Below are positions 39,278 through 51,195 of a DNA stretch of 64,000 nucleotides, one piece after another. How positions within the stretch are numbered: the stretch's first letter is position 1; each line of letters begins with the position of its first letter. The position numbers and the translations under genes are program-made. The stretch covers positions 24,180,134 through 24,244,133 of the forward strand of contig CM051040.1 in NCBI GenBank assembly GCA_027627225.1. The letters are read 5' to 3'. The notes under the pieces were generated by a model. It was not told the DNA's origin. It was given only the letters and a program-made list of their open reading frames with translations, and made no database searches. The DNA is from Congeria kusceri (taxonomy: Eukaryota > Mollusca > Bivalvia > Myida > Dreissenidae).

Positions 39278-39508
39278 AAGGTCTAATTACCCCAAAACGG
39301 AAGTCACATCCTCAGGGTTACAATCAGTTAGATAATAAACACATATGGTTCAGTGTATAATGCATATGATTTTTAAAATACAGTTTCAATTATATGTTTT
39401 GGTATCAATTTAAAGGTATATATGTAAGAAATAAGAAAAAAAGGGGGTTTTTGGCACTACTTTGTTCTTAGTGGTTCCCAGCTTCATAACTTTTGGCCCA
39501 TGTATTCA
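39278..39508 (+). repeat. Direct repeat, right copy
   Basis: Counterpart of 35548-35763, 3.7 kb downstream, same orientation. Its last bases TGTATTCA abut the MITE at 39509 with no gap. Confidence 0.85.
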
Positions 39509-39700
39509 GTCTGCACAGGCTCATCCGGGATGACACTTTCCCCTTTTATGGTATTTTCTGTTTCAAGAAAGTCTCTTCTAAACATAAATCCACCGTAGGC
39601 GGAAAGTGGCGTCCTGGATCAGCCTGTGCGGACTACACTGGCGGATCCGGGACGACATTTTACGCACATGCATTAAGCCCGGTTTTTCCACAACACGCCT
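39509..39700. mobile_element. AGGCGTG-family MITE, left terminus missing
   Basis: Contains GTCTGCACAGGCTCATCCGG, GGCGGAAAGTGGCGTCC and the right TIR TTTTACGCACATGCATTAAG ... CACAACACGCCT. The left 45 bp TIR is absent, so the break coincides with the end of the direct repeat. Confidence 0.75.
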
Positions 39701-39704
39701 CAGT

Positions 39705-40158
39705 TATTGTTCACAATATTTCAACCCACAAAGGTGAACAGTGTGTGTGAGTTATATAGAAATGCTGCATTCAAAATGTAGTTTACATATGTTCAAGCTT
39801 GTTCGTGTCATTAACATAGAATAGCACATAAATAACATAATATCAGGGCCCATGACTACAAAAGTTCTCAATCTCAACATTAAATACTGACCAATGAAAA
39901 TGCTTGTGACATACGAGTGTTGATTTCCGTTTCTTAACGTTTACGACCAAGATTATGTTTAAGAATGTTCATAGTCATATGGCCTGCTAAACCGATCAAA
40001 GAACTTAAATTTAAACCAAAATAATATAATTTTCAGTTTGTACTGATGATGAAGTCAATGTTATCTGAAACTACATTCTAAACACACCACAAACTTGAAG
40101 CTTTTTGAAGGTAACACAGTACTTAATTAGAGGTTGATGATCAGCTGTTGCTCGCCAT
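39705..40158. other. No feature recognised
   Basis: AT-rich; no exon, RNA gene or repeat structure identified. Confidence 0.4.
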
Positions 40159-40160
40159 TA

Positions 40161-40670
40161 GGGTTGATCCGGGTAAGTACGGGCAGTTTTTACAAGGACT
40201 CCCCTTCTTAATATGTTGCGCCTAGCTCTGTAGGATATCCCCATATTATGATGACGAAATCGGGAAATCCCTGTCTTCTTCGGGTTGATTCCATATAGCT
40301 ATCTGTAGTCTTAAGTACAATGACTATGTCAGAAACGAGGCCACCCAAAACCAGGTAAGTTCGGACAGAGTAGGAGAACTACGGACAATACTGGTTTTGC
40401 TATTGAAAATTAGATTGGGAAACTACGGACACTATTTTGTATTTAAAAATCAGGAAAACTGGGACAGCATCAGTAGTTTGTTCCCATGATGCACCATTTA
40501 CTTTAACCAATGCATTACGTCACATGCTAAGTAATTCCCCGAAAAGATACTCTTCTTAAATAAGGTAAAATCATAACAAGTAACATGAAAACATGTAAAA
40601 AAAAAAAAGTCGATCTACTAACGCACTTGTCCGAAGTTACCGGACTGACCGTACTTACCCGGATTAACCC
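40161..40670. mobile_element. 510 bp MITE with TA target duplication
   Basis: Left end GGGTTGATCCGGGTAAGTAC and right end GTACTTACCCGGATTAACCC are inverted repeats with one mismatch over this span and partial matching beyond. TA flanks both sides (40159-40160, 40671-40672). The interior repeats a variant of AACTACGGACA several times (about 40340-40470). TIRs plus TA suggest a Tc1/mariner- or similar TA-targeting family. There is no ORF. Confidence 0.8.
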
Positions 40671-40672
40671 TA

Positions 40673-42355
40673 TGCGGTAATTACCCGAAGATGTCCATTA
40701 TGTCTCTAGAGATTACTTATTGAAACGTTACATCTTTAGCAATTCGCCATCGTGTAGCCTAAACTCATAATTGGCGATCCGGGTGGAACACATCTGTTTC
40801 AAAAAGGTTTAAACCTAAGAATTAAACTTTGTGGATAAATTATCTGGATGTGGAAAGGAATATAGGAACTTTGAAGGATGGATGAACAGACAGATGAGTA
40901 ACATTAAGAACATTCAAGCTGCGAAATATTTCAGTCTTTATGTTCTTGAAAGTGAATTCATCATAAGATATACATGGATTTAGAGGTAAGTGATTAGGTG
41001 CTGCTTGCATTACCATTTCGAGGGTTGACAATACGTCGTATCACCCGCTATGGGGTGTGATATTTATTTTATTATACCGAACAATAAAACAAGGAAACTC
41101 AGGCCTGATTACTTAATTTATAGATCTACTTTTTTTAATGCCCTTTAAAATCAACTGATAACCTAAAGGTGTTAAAGCTAATATTTACCACGGATTATTT
41201 TCACTATTTAAGATGTGTACCTATATGAAACATTTATGGTTCCTTCACAATACAATAGTTAAATAATACTGCAGAAACAGCCTTCCGTACTTTCAAACAG
41301 TTTGCAAAAAGTGTACCGGCATGACCGGTGAGTGTGTACAGTGCAGTTATATTTAGATGTGTCATGCTTAAAAGATGGCGTGATCAATAGGAAGTTTTTA
41401 CAGCGCGTTAGTTTAAATCAGTAATATACATGGCGAAGTACGGCGAAAATTATTGTTGGATACAAAACGAAATATTATAGTTGATGGGGAGTGTTTAATG
41501 GATATTCAGAACACTTGAACGCGATATATGTGTACAGTAGAGTAGTGTAGTAACGACACAAACCAGTTTACGCTCGACTGACATACAGTAAGATTGTGCT
41601 GTGTTGTGTTAGTTTGTGTTTAACATGTCTAAGCACTCGCGTAACACATAATTAAAGAAACCATGCATCGGCGATACCTAAACTTATTTTGCACGGCAAT
41701 ACGGATAATTAGATACATTTTGGGAGAAAAAATACGATTTAAAATATACGTTCTTACCAGTCATGGCGATTTGAAAAACAAATCGCGTTTCTGGTTAGCA
41801 CGGTTCGCATGAAATAAAATAGTGAACAACTTTGTGGATACTTGAAAATGAATTACAAACGTGTGTTGCTGGATATTAATTGTTAAAGCAGTGGATTGAC
41901 GTTAGCAATACTAAAGGTAAACGTTGTTTTGTTTTGAGAAACGGTTGTTCTATTTTTAGCTCCACGCGAGGGTGACAGTATACTGTCGCATGTGACATTA
42001 CGAATTGTTTCATGATAGGTATATGGACATTTAACATGGGCTAGTCACGTACGGTATCATAATATGCGATATTCACCTGAAGATGTTACATTTTAGTTGT
42101 TTTAGCATACATTATCCCATCTTAATCTAACAGATGATTTGAAACGAGTCAAGCAGCCTCTCCAACCCCATCTTGAAAGCCACTGATAGCACAGTTGCAC
42201 GTGCGCGCCTTCACACGCCAATTATGCATTATGGCCGAGTTGGTGGCGGCCGAAATCACATAATATATGAAAGAGCCGCATAATGACCTTGTAGACCCAT
42301 CAATTGTGTTACAATATATATTAACACACGTATTAAAACTTACTACTTGGTGTAC
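40673..42355. other. No gene recognised; expected location of the MON2 terminal exon
   Basis: The last MON2 exon (region following KKAP, with WxQxIxLYPxLVxC) should lie here on the minus strand but was not found. The sequence is otherwise AT-rich with a CpG-richer patch at 42180-42260. Confidence 0.35.
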
Positions 42356-43622
42356 TTACCATTAGCTTGTGGTGCCTTCTTTAAAATAAGGGTTGTAACT
42401 GCCTTGAGAACTGAGGAAAAGAAAATATTTCGATCAGCTGTTTTTTTGTTTTAAATACAGTCAACTGCCTTATTTCCTAATCTCCGAATGAAGAGTATAC
42501 TGATAGTCGAAACCCCATACTGTTATACATGTATACATATAGTAGTTAACAAATACCAAATATTCATTAACATGTTTTATTAATATTACTTATTTTAAGT
42601 TTGTTAAAGCTGTGAAATTTTTTTAAATAAGCGCATCATTTCAATGATCGACACTAATCAAGGGCATCTATTTGAACAGTTTAACACAACCAGAAGTGTG
42701 TTGGAGACAAACTAACAATTAAATGTGTGAAAACCATAACTGGGACTGTGATGAACAGTTCAAGCCATCAGAAATCGGCTCCTACAAATTCAAGCCAAAA
42801 ACATTTATATGAATATACATGTATAGCAATAAACTATCGCTAATTCCAAGAAATTTCAAGCGATCGAGAATTCCAGACTAGCAAGTTCAACGCATTGGGT
42901 GTCGTACGTATGAAAGAATACCGGTACCCTGCTAACTGAACATTTAATACTTGTTTTTATATATTTATTGAGAACGATATAAGCTTTGGAAACCATCACC
43001 ATGACTACCAAAGCATACCTGATAGCTGACATTTCCCCCAGTGTTTCTCATCCTCTGCGTATTTCTTCACGACCTCCTGACATCACTGTAGCAGTGCGAG
43101 CACCGCCAGGCTCGTGAGTGAACTGTCACTGCCGGTCTTTGACCGATTTATGTACGAGAACTGAAGCAACGTCTCAAAACACGTCTTGGCAAACTCTTCT
43201 CGGAGCTTTCGACTATAATCTATATCTGTCAACATATATAATAATATATCACAATATGTTTCATAACTAACAAGTACTAAAGACTGTTCCTCAGTCAAAT
43301 GTAGTTGTCAAGTAATAACAAGCTGAATATTAATTCAAAATAAGAGGACTTTATTTAACATATGAAAATGAAAGCAGTTTTTTCCTCAGAATTATAACAA
43401 TAACAAAATCATCAGTCTTCTTCAGGACATCACAACATTACTGATAACGGCTATATGTGCCGATATGCAGCTTCAAACACTAATGCAATTTCTAATTTTG
43501 ATGCAATACTTTATAAAGTCGCTTTTTGAACTTATTGGATATAAAGGAGACACTATGCCAATGAACTGAGCATATGAGCAACACGCTACCAACATTATGA
43601 AGCACTGTACAGAATACAAATG

Positions 43623-43734
43623 AGGCGTGTTGTGGGAAAACTGGGCTTAATGCATCTGCGTAAAGTGTCATCCCGGATAATCCAGGACGACACTTTACGC
43701 ACATGCATTAAGCCCGATTTTCCCTCGAAACGCC
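43623..43734. mobile_element. AGGCGTG-family MITE, internally deleted
   Basis: Two TIRs (AGGCGTGTTGTGGGAAAA and CGATTTTCCCTCGAAACGCC) are separated by only a few bases after GTAAAGTGTCATCCCGGAT and AGGACGACACTTTACGC. The 112 bp are almost entirely one hairpin. It lies in a MON2 intron. Confidence 0.85.
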
Positions 43735-44088
43735 GCAATTGTGTAGTATATAATGATGTTTGCTATGAACAATCTCTATCAGGAATAAAATGAACAACAT
43801 CTGATGACAAAAACCATGATATGTCAATCAATCTTAGTCAAACTGATATTTCTGGACAAATAAACATGCAAATTTACCATTTCAATGTATAACTGACATA
43901 TAGCCAAAACAGTTAAAATGTTAGTAATAAGATCACAAATTCATGCTTAGGGTCCAGATACATAACACTCCTATTATGACAATATGTAACAGCCATTTTC
44001 ATTGGTTGCTATTTATGATGAAAATTCTAAGCTAAGACCAAGTTGAGGACCATTTCCACCACTGGTCCTGGCATGTTGGAAGCCTCAC
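43735..44088. other. MON2 intron sequence
   Basis: AT-rich intronic sequence between the exons at 43019-43225 and 44089-44215. The coding-looking continuation at 44030-44088 (SNMPGPVVEMVLNL) lies past the phase-compatible donor GTGAGG, so it is assigned to the intron, though an alternative 3' end is possible. Confidence 0.45.
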
Positions 44089-45039
44089 CAATGAATGAGT
44101 CAGATGAGGTGGCGTGAATGAAGCCCCTGTTGAGGATGGCCATGACCTTCTCTGTGAAGTCCAGGGGTATGGTGGAGGAGTAGGGCAAAATGTCGTCTCG
44201 GATCATGCACACAATCTGCGGAACAGGGCAGTTTACAGTTCTTATTTACAGAGTGACAGGTAAATTGTGGGAAAATCTGTGAAATCATATTTGAACATTG
44301 ACGAAGCAAATAAAACAGTTCAAGGTTACACATATTTGCTGCCAGTGAGACAAACTGCAGTGTTTCTAAAATATACAATGGATAAAATTGTAATTTCCAG
44401 TATATCACATACATCATTTCGAATATCTGTGTTGTAAACAATGACATAATTTCTCAGTAAATAATTATGAACATTCAACACATTTTTGCCAATTACTAAA
44501 TTTTCGAAGTTAAAAATGGAAATTCAGGACGTGTGATGCACAGGTCAGGCATTCCCTATATCGGTGCTGTAAACAGTCCCCTACGTCTCTCTGGAAGTCC
44601 TCTATGGACATGGTGGGTGGGGAGGGACGGACAAACAGAAACAAAATAACGTAGTTAAACGTTGCCTAGAAGTCACACTAAATGATTTGGCATAATGGTT
44701 ATTTTTACCTTGGCCTAGTTGTTAAAGAAAAGATCAATGAACTGCAAACTTGTGTCTTATTCTTAAAAATATATTGTCTGTCTTTTTTCCTTAAAAACCT
44801 CCTTAATGTAAGAAAAACATTTTCATATTACTGGTAAATGTTTCAAACAAGTTTCTGGAGAAACAACTATTTTCAATGAAAGAAACTCATTTTCATAATA
44901 CTGGTAAATGTTACAAAGTGTATACAAACTTTTTGGAGAACAGGAACTCATCCAGTGACACTGCCAGCTCGGACCACATGCCGGCAAACTATGCCTCTGA
45001 AATTTACAAAACAAGTGTTGTCACTGTAAGGGACGAATG

Positions 45040-45845
45040 TCATTTTTGTACCCTGCACTTCCTCTCAAAGGCCTATATCAGTATATGAAGTATCATTTTA
45101 ATCCCTTCAACACTTTTAGAGTTATGCTCCGCGCAAGAAAATTACACTACATAGTTATGCTCTGCACATGAAGAAAATAAGCCATAGGCAATAACTCCGT
45201 TAATATTGAAGAAAGTGTTACGGTTCTTGTACTCTACACGTCCTCTCAAAGCCCTTTCTGCTCTATCATTATATGAAGTATAATTTGAATCCATTCAATA
45301 CTTTTCTAGTTATGCTCCGCACAAGAAAATTACACTGTGTAGTTATGCTCTGCTTAAGAACATTAAGCCATGGGCAATAACTCTGTAAATATTGAAGAAC
45401 GAGTCATGATTCTTGTACTATGCACTTCCCCTAAACGTCCTCTATCAATATGTTTGGTTTCATTTTAAGTTCTTTTAATTATTATGGAGTTATGCTACGC
45501 ACCAAAAAATTAATCAAAGGGCAATAACCCTGTCAATATTGAAGAATGAGCTATGGTCCTTGTACTCTGCACATCCTCTTAACATCCTCTATTCAATATA
45601 TGTGGTTTTATTTTAAAGCCTTTCAATACTAATGGAATTATACTCCGCACAAGAAAATTATCCAAAGGGAAATAACTACATTAATATTGAGTCCTCGTAC
45701 TCTGCACTTCCTCTCAACATCCTGTGTCATTATATGAAGTATCATTTGAATCCCTTCAATACTTTTCGAGTTATACTACGCACAAGAAGTGGGACGGACG
45801 GACAGTCGAACTGATGCGATTGTTATATGCCTTCGAGGGCATACA
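45040..45845 (+). mobile_element. Monomer-array element (GTTATGCTCCGC family)
   Basis: About five repeats of 130-190 bp with CCTCTCAAAG, ATATGAAGTATCATTTGAAT, GAGTTATGCTCCGCACAAGA and GGCAATAACTC, then GGGACGGACGGACAG and the hairpin end TATATGCCTTCGAGGGCATA. Same architecture as the elements at 14990, 28485 and 32260, with an unrelated monomer sequence. Confidence 0.65.
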
Positions 45846-45849
45846 ATAT

Positions 45850-46285
45850 GATAGAAAGAGTAGGTTAACCATGTGTTCACATGAAATATTAAACACTAAA
45901 ATATTGAAACTACAAATTCATTTTAGCATGGGCACCAACAAAAATATGTATAATTACCATGAAGTTAATAATAGAACAGTACTGTTTTTGATCAGCAAGA
46001 CATCAGTAAAGGGAGGTAACCATGCATGACAATTACATGAGGAACAATAAATCAACTCCCTCCAGATCATTTAAATGCTAATAAGTTTACAAGCATGTAC
46101 AGTAGATCATACAACTAGAGAAAGATTGTAACACTATTGGAAAAGGAATAGAGGGCTGAAAATGAGCAAGTGGGAAATCTAATATTTCTTTGATGAAAGT
46201 TAATAATGTGATTATGCCAGGACTAATGTTGATTTATGCTCCATTTGAATTTATCTAAACACATATGTTGCATGTTTTTTTTTCA
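45850..46285. other. AT-rich MON2 intron sequence
   Basis: No exon or repeat boundary recognised. Confidence 0.4.
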
Positions 46286-46639
46286 CATCTACCCTAATGG
46301 CAGCCTGAAGAACTGAACAGAAGCAGTGAGCAGCACCCTGCTTTTATATAAACGTCAACCAACAGTATAGCTGCTACAATTGTAAATATTGCAAATGCCT
46401 CGAAGACGACATCTTCCTCGAAAGCGAAAACAAACACTGCTGGTAGCTCTTCGTTGCCGGGTCCACAAAACCCCACTAGCACGCCAGAACTAGCACATGA
46501 AACAGCGACAGACGTTGCGCTCCGTTGGCTCGGTTGATGATGACACTACTCCGTCTGTATAGAGGACACAGGAGAGGGTCAAACTACGTGTTAAACATTC
46601 AGGGCTTGATCACAAAGCGAACAAATAAAATTAAAATCG

Positions 46640-47670
46640 TGAATTACAGGAGCTTTTTGACAGAAGTGATTTAGTTTTCTTTACTGAAACATGGTCGGAA
46701 GAGTTCATAGATTATAAAGTTTCCGGTTTCGAATGTTTGGCGCTTCACCGAGTAAGACACGCGAACAGCAGAAGAAGCTCTGGTGGAATAATGATTTATG
46801 TCAGAAACAACTTAGTTACTGATGACATAATTTTCATGAAAGACCGATGATCTTCTGTGGATAAAGATTAACACAAATCAGTTAGGTCTAGCAGAAGATT
46901 TGTTTGTTGGCCTATGTTATATAGTTCCAGAATCCAGTGCGAGATATAATTTATATGAAATAAATTCTTTTGATAAAATATTATAATCTATTGTCAAAAT
47001 AAAAAAATGTTTCTAACAATGCTTAATTAATATTGTGTGGTGACTTTAATAGTCGTACAGGTATATTACCAGATTATGTCCCTTACGATTGTACTACAGA
47101 TATATACCGTTACCCGAGGATTATGAGACAGATATTCCTTTGCCCAGATTTTCTCGAGATAGTGGTGTTAACAGCAACGGTAATCTTTTTATCGATATGT
47201 GCAGACAATCAAGTTTACGAATTTTAAATGGTACAATAGGAAACGATTATGGTATTGGAAATTGTACGTACATCTGGAGTAGAGGCAGTAGTTTAATCGA
47301 TTATGTACTAACTATGCAGGATTGTTTGCAATTGTTTAACGTTTTTACAGTACAAGATCCAAATGTCTTATCGGATCACTGTGTCATACATTTTGAATAT
47401 GAAAATACATTGAACTCAAATATAAATAATAACACAACATTTAATGACAAATACAATCAGATCAAATACAAGTTCATTTGGAATAAAGAACATAAAAATG
47501 ACTTTGTTGAAGCACTTAGATGTGAAGAGATTCAGACTAATTTTAATAAAATAGTCGATGCACTTGAACGCGTAGACCAAATCGGAGATGGTCTGAACAC
47601 TTGTGTAAATGACTTTGTTGAAATTCTTGACAGAGGTGCCTCTCCATTTTTTAAGAAACAAGTATTCGTA

Positions 47671-47701
<31 letters not shown>

Positions 47702-47896
47702 GTAATAATAATAATAATAATAACAATAATAATAATAATAATAATAATAAATGGTATGACGAAAGATGCAGAAATAAAAAGTTAAATTTTAACTATTGTT
47801 TAAACAAATTTCGACAATGCAAATCGGAAGAGAATAGAATTGATTTAGTCCATGCTAGAAGTGATTACAAGAAAACAATAAGGAGATGTAAACAAT
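46640..47896 (+). pseudogene. Apurinic endonuclease and linker of the jockey/CR1-type LINE
   Basis: Endonuclease motifs occur in shifting frames: LVFFTETWSEEF, SSGGIMIYVRNN, LFVGLCYIVPESS, CGDFNSRTG (47035), SLIDYVLT and LSDHCVIHFEYE. From 47089 one frame stays open for 269 codons through the linker, including 16 consecutive Asn codons from an AAT repeat, to KKTIRRCKQ and TAA at 47896. The stop is created by a 17 bp tandem duplication (47876-47909). Confidence 0.78.
47671..47752. repeat. AAT trinucleotide microsatellite inside the LINE ORF
   Basis: (AAT)n with a few ACT/AGT/AAC interruptions; it preserves the reading frame as a poly-Asn tract between the endonuclease and the RT. Confidence 0.95.
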
Positions 47897-48119
47897 AAGG
47901 AGATGTAAATTTGAGTATGATGATAAACAAACAAAACTTTTGGATAGTCATCGTTATAAAAATGCAAAAGGATATTGGAAAATGTTGAAACAATCTGCCT
48001 GTAAATAAGCACCAAATATACCAATGTCTACTTTTGAACAATATTTTGAGAGCATTAATAACCCAAATGATCTTTTTTTTTTAACCCAAATGAAGATATA
48101 TTATACTTCAACGAAAGAT

Positions 48120-49080
48120 TTGTGAAACAAGAATTTCAAATTATGTTTGATGAATAAAGCTATAAAACAGTTAAAATGTGGAAGTAGTGCAGGGCCTGAT
48201 AAAATTATAAATGAATATTTTATGTATGGCCATTATGAGTTTTCACATTGTTTGCATTCTATAATCAATAAGGTATTTTCTCTAGGAATTTTTCCTGAAA
48301 CGTGGTCTGAAGGTTTTATAGTCCCTCTACACAAAAAGGGGAGTATTAATAATTGCAATAACTACAGGGGTATTACACTTTTGAGCTCAATGGGAAAACG
48401 TTTTACTAGAATTCTTAGTAATCGCATTGACTCTTGGGCTGACAACTATTTTGTTTATGTAGAAGCTCAAGCTGATTTTAGAAAACATATGAGTACCACT
48501 GATAACATTTTTGTTTTACTCGGTCTTATTACACACATGCTTAATAACAGTAAACAATTGTAGTGTGGCTTTGTAGATTTTAGTAAGGCGTTTGACTATG
48601 TGGTCAGGCCAAACCTATGGTCCAAACTTATTCACCTAGGGGTGCGATGAAAAATGTTAGACGTCATAAAAAGTATGTATAACTCGATTAAATCTCGCAT
48701 TAAACTTAATAATACGGTAGGCAATGATTTGAACTGTTTATTAGGGGTAAGACAATGGGAGTGTTTATCACCACTGCTGTTTTCCCTTTTCCTGAATGAC
48801 TTAGAAGAAGCGTTAATCTTAAATGGGTACGAAGGGGTCGAATCGTTTATGTTTCAAATATTTATCCTATTATATGCTGATGACATTGTGTTATTTGCTG
48901 ACAATCCACAAGGTCTACAACGTGGTTTTGATATTCTGTATGATTATTGTCAAACTTGGAAAGTAAAGGTAAATGTTAATAAAACAAAGGTAATTGTTTT
49001 CCGAAAATCCGGAATACTGTCTTGAAACATAAAATTTACATATAATGATGAAATTATTGAAATTGTAAGTACCATTTCCT
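48120..49080 (+). pseudogene. Reverse transcriptase of the jockey/CR1-type LINE
   Basis: Contains KQLKCGSSAGPDKIINEYF, FIVPLHKKGSINNCNNYRGI, a TAG after NNSKQL (48561), then GFVDFSKAFDYV in the next open segment. After a further TGA the palm carries LLGVRQWECLSPLLFSLFLN and the intact active-site box ILLYADDIVLFADN at about 48868-48903. The frame ends at 49025; the YLGIVFTSGG motif follows in-line after that stop. Confidence 0.8.
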
Positions 49081-49489
49081 ATCTGGGGATTGTTTTCACC
49101 TCTGGGGGACCCTTTAACCAGACGCAAATAACACTGGCTGGCCAAGCACGAAATACAATTTTTAAGTTAAATAAATATTTATACAATTTTACAAACGTCA
49201 GTATCAGACATAGATTAGAGTTATTTGATAAACTTGTACATCCAATCCTAAATTATGGGTGCGAAGTTTGGGGTTTCCATACTGCTAAACATATTGAACG
49301 TGTTCATACACAGTATTGTAAAACCATATAAGGCGTCAAAAGGGCAACTCAAAATGACTTTATTTACGGAGAGTTGGGGGAGGGGGGGGGGGGCATTCAC
49401 TACTTGTCGATAGATATTATGAAATTGTAAAATACTGGTTCAAGATCATAGAAAGTAAAGAAAATAAATATATTAAAATTACATACAAC

Positions 49490-50035
49490 ATGATGAAACA
49501 TGATTTCGAATTGCAACCTACTAAGAAAAATTGGGTGAGTTCATTCTATCATTTATTGTCAACTTTAGGATTTCACGAGGTCTGGATATCACAAGGTGTT
49601 GGTCAAAAAGAAATGTTTTTATCCTTATTTAAGCAAAGAATCATATATTGTTTTTGTCAAGATATGAATGCCAGACTAACAATATCTACCAAAGCTCTCT
49701 TATATAGGGAAATCAACATAAATAATAATTTTAAATGTTACCTCAACATGGTTGCAAATGAAAAATACCGCATTGCTTTATGTAGACTCCGAGTTTCTTC
49801 TCATCGCCTTACAGTAGAAACAGGTCGATGGCATAAACCAGCTGCTATTCCATATACTGATAGAAAATGCATACATTGTCAAAAAATTGATGACGAATTT
49901 CACTTTGTTATGGAATGCTCTATGTTAACAGAACCCAGAAGGAAGTATATTAATAGACATTATTGGTTAAGACCTAGTATGCCGAAATTTATGGCACTTT
50001 TGAATTCAGAAGATGTTACTACCTTAAAAAATTAG
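49490..50035 (+). pseudogene. C-terminal region of the jockey/CR1-type LINE ORF2
   Basis: A 181-codon open segment with LFKQRIIYCFCQDMNARLTI, YRIALCRLRVSSHRLTVETG and a Cys/His site CIHCQKIDDEFHFVMEC, as in C-terminal zinc sites of invertebrate jockey/CR1-like LINEs. It is separated from the RT by a TAA near 49330 and a poly-G run at 49379-49392. Confidence 0.72.
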
Positions 50036-50942
50036 CTTGCTATACATATCTCGGTTTTAAAGGTAAAGAGCAAACAAGATAATCATATAATATTTGATCG
50101 CTAAAACATAAACATCCTTCCTGTTTTAATGATTGATTGATTTCTTTATGAGTATAAATGTTGCATATTAATATACAAACAAAATTGGTATTTTGTATTT
50201 CATATACTTTATAATGCCTTTATTTTTATAAGTTGTAATTTGTGTTGGCTCACTAAGACTATATAGTCAGATTTTAATCAAAATTCAGTATACAAGGTAA
50301 ATTGTTTAATATATGACACAATTGATAACCGAAGACGCTCTATATTTCGTTTCGATAGGGTTTCATAGTTCGGTTATTTTCTGTATTTTAACAATATCGT
50401 TTCGATATTGTTTTATAATTCGGTTGTTATTCTTGTTTTTCCAACATTTTGTATGAAATTATTAATTCTATTATCCTACATTATCTGGTCGTCTTCTGTA
50501 TGAGTATTAATGCTGCTTAACGACACTTGTATGTATATGTTGGTTATTATGTTATTGTATGTTATTCGTGGTATTTTGTATTTCATCTTATTCCATCTTA
50601 TTATGCCTTTATTTTTTTTTTAATTGTTGCTGAACGAGACTTGTATGTACGTGTTGCATCAAATAATACATTTTGCAAATCCTTAGCATTTTGTATTTCT
50701 TCTTATTTTATTATGCCTTTATTTTGTGTTTGAATTTCTTTTGTCTCACTAAGATTATACATTCTAATTATTATTAAACACAGTACAAAAGATAAAGTGT
50801 TGCATATATGGCAGAATATATAACCACAGTAGATCTTTATCTTGTTTCGATAGGGTCTATTATACGGATGTTATTTTATATTTTTCACCCATAGAGTGCT
50901 TTGCCTCACTAATGTGAGATACTTTGTTGATGGTTTGTTGGT

Positions 50943-50980
<38 letters not shown>

Positions 50981-51019
50981 TTATGCATGTGGTGTAAATA
51001 TATGTATGTAGTTTTTCAT

Positions 51020-51195
51020 ATGTGTACATTTGTTGTCCTCAGGTGCCACATCTGGCGTATTGGATTTGAATAAAATATCTATGTCTATGACTATATTCTG
51101 GATCTTTGTAGGGATGGTGAACTTCTCCGTATTGGCCAGGTTGTCGCAGATCATGTATGGACAAGTTAAATTTTGCCAAAATTTGCTATTTATAG
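51020..51195 (-). CDS. Orphan exon-like coding segment
   Basis: On the minus strand the frame YMICDNLANTEKFTIPTKI then QNIVIDIDILFKSNTPDVA is open from about 51218 to 50990. Third-position G/C preference (TAC ATG ATC TGC GAC AAC) stands out in an AT-rich region. It lies between MON2 exons on the same strand but does not fit the MON2 order known to me. No clear acceptor or donor frames it. It could be a lineage-specific MON2 exon, a captured exon fragment or chance. Confidence 0.35.

Larger units (their letters stand above)
46290..50980 (+). mobile_element. Jockey/CR1-type LINE, degenerate
   Basis: In order on the plus strand: a short basic 5' segment, endonuclease (about 46640-47400), linker with an Asn-codon tract, reverse transcriptase (about 48120-49080), C-terminal region (49490-50035), and a 3' UTR of about 0.9 kb with internal partial duplications (TTTTGTATTTCATCTTATT and TATTATGCCTTTATTTT recur), ending in an (AT)n run at 50949-50980. 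It lies inside a MON2 intron, antisense to the gene. No target-site duplication was identified. Frameshifts and stops make it inactive. Confidence 0.8.

Noticed and set aside
35548..39508. LTR retrotransposon interpretation of the direct repeats
   Set aside because: No gag/pol, primer-binding site or polypurine tract was seen; repeats do not begin TG or end CA; the enclosed protein is a DNA-transposon transposase.
42411..42450. QLIEIFSF-like reading just upstream of the MON2 exon at 42360-42410, resembling the missing nine residues
   Set aside because: It overlaps the polypyrimidine tract of a strong acceptor and is out of frame with LKAV, so coincidence is more likely than a 5 bp insertion.
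44027..44088. Extension of the MON2 exon past GTGAGG (SNMPGPVVEMVLNL)
   Set aside because: Only the GTGAGG donor gives the phase needed by the next exon; the extension ends in a stop shortly after.
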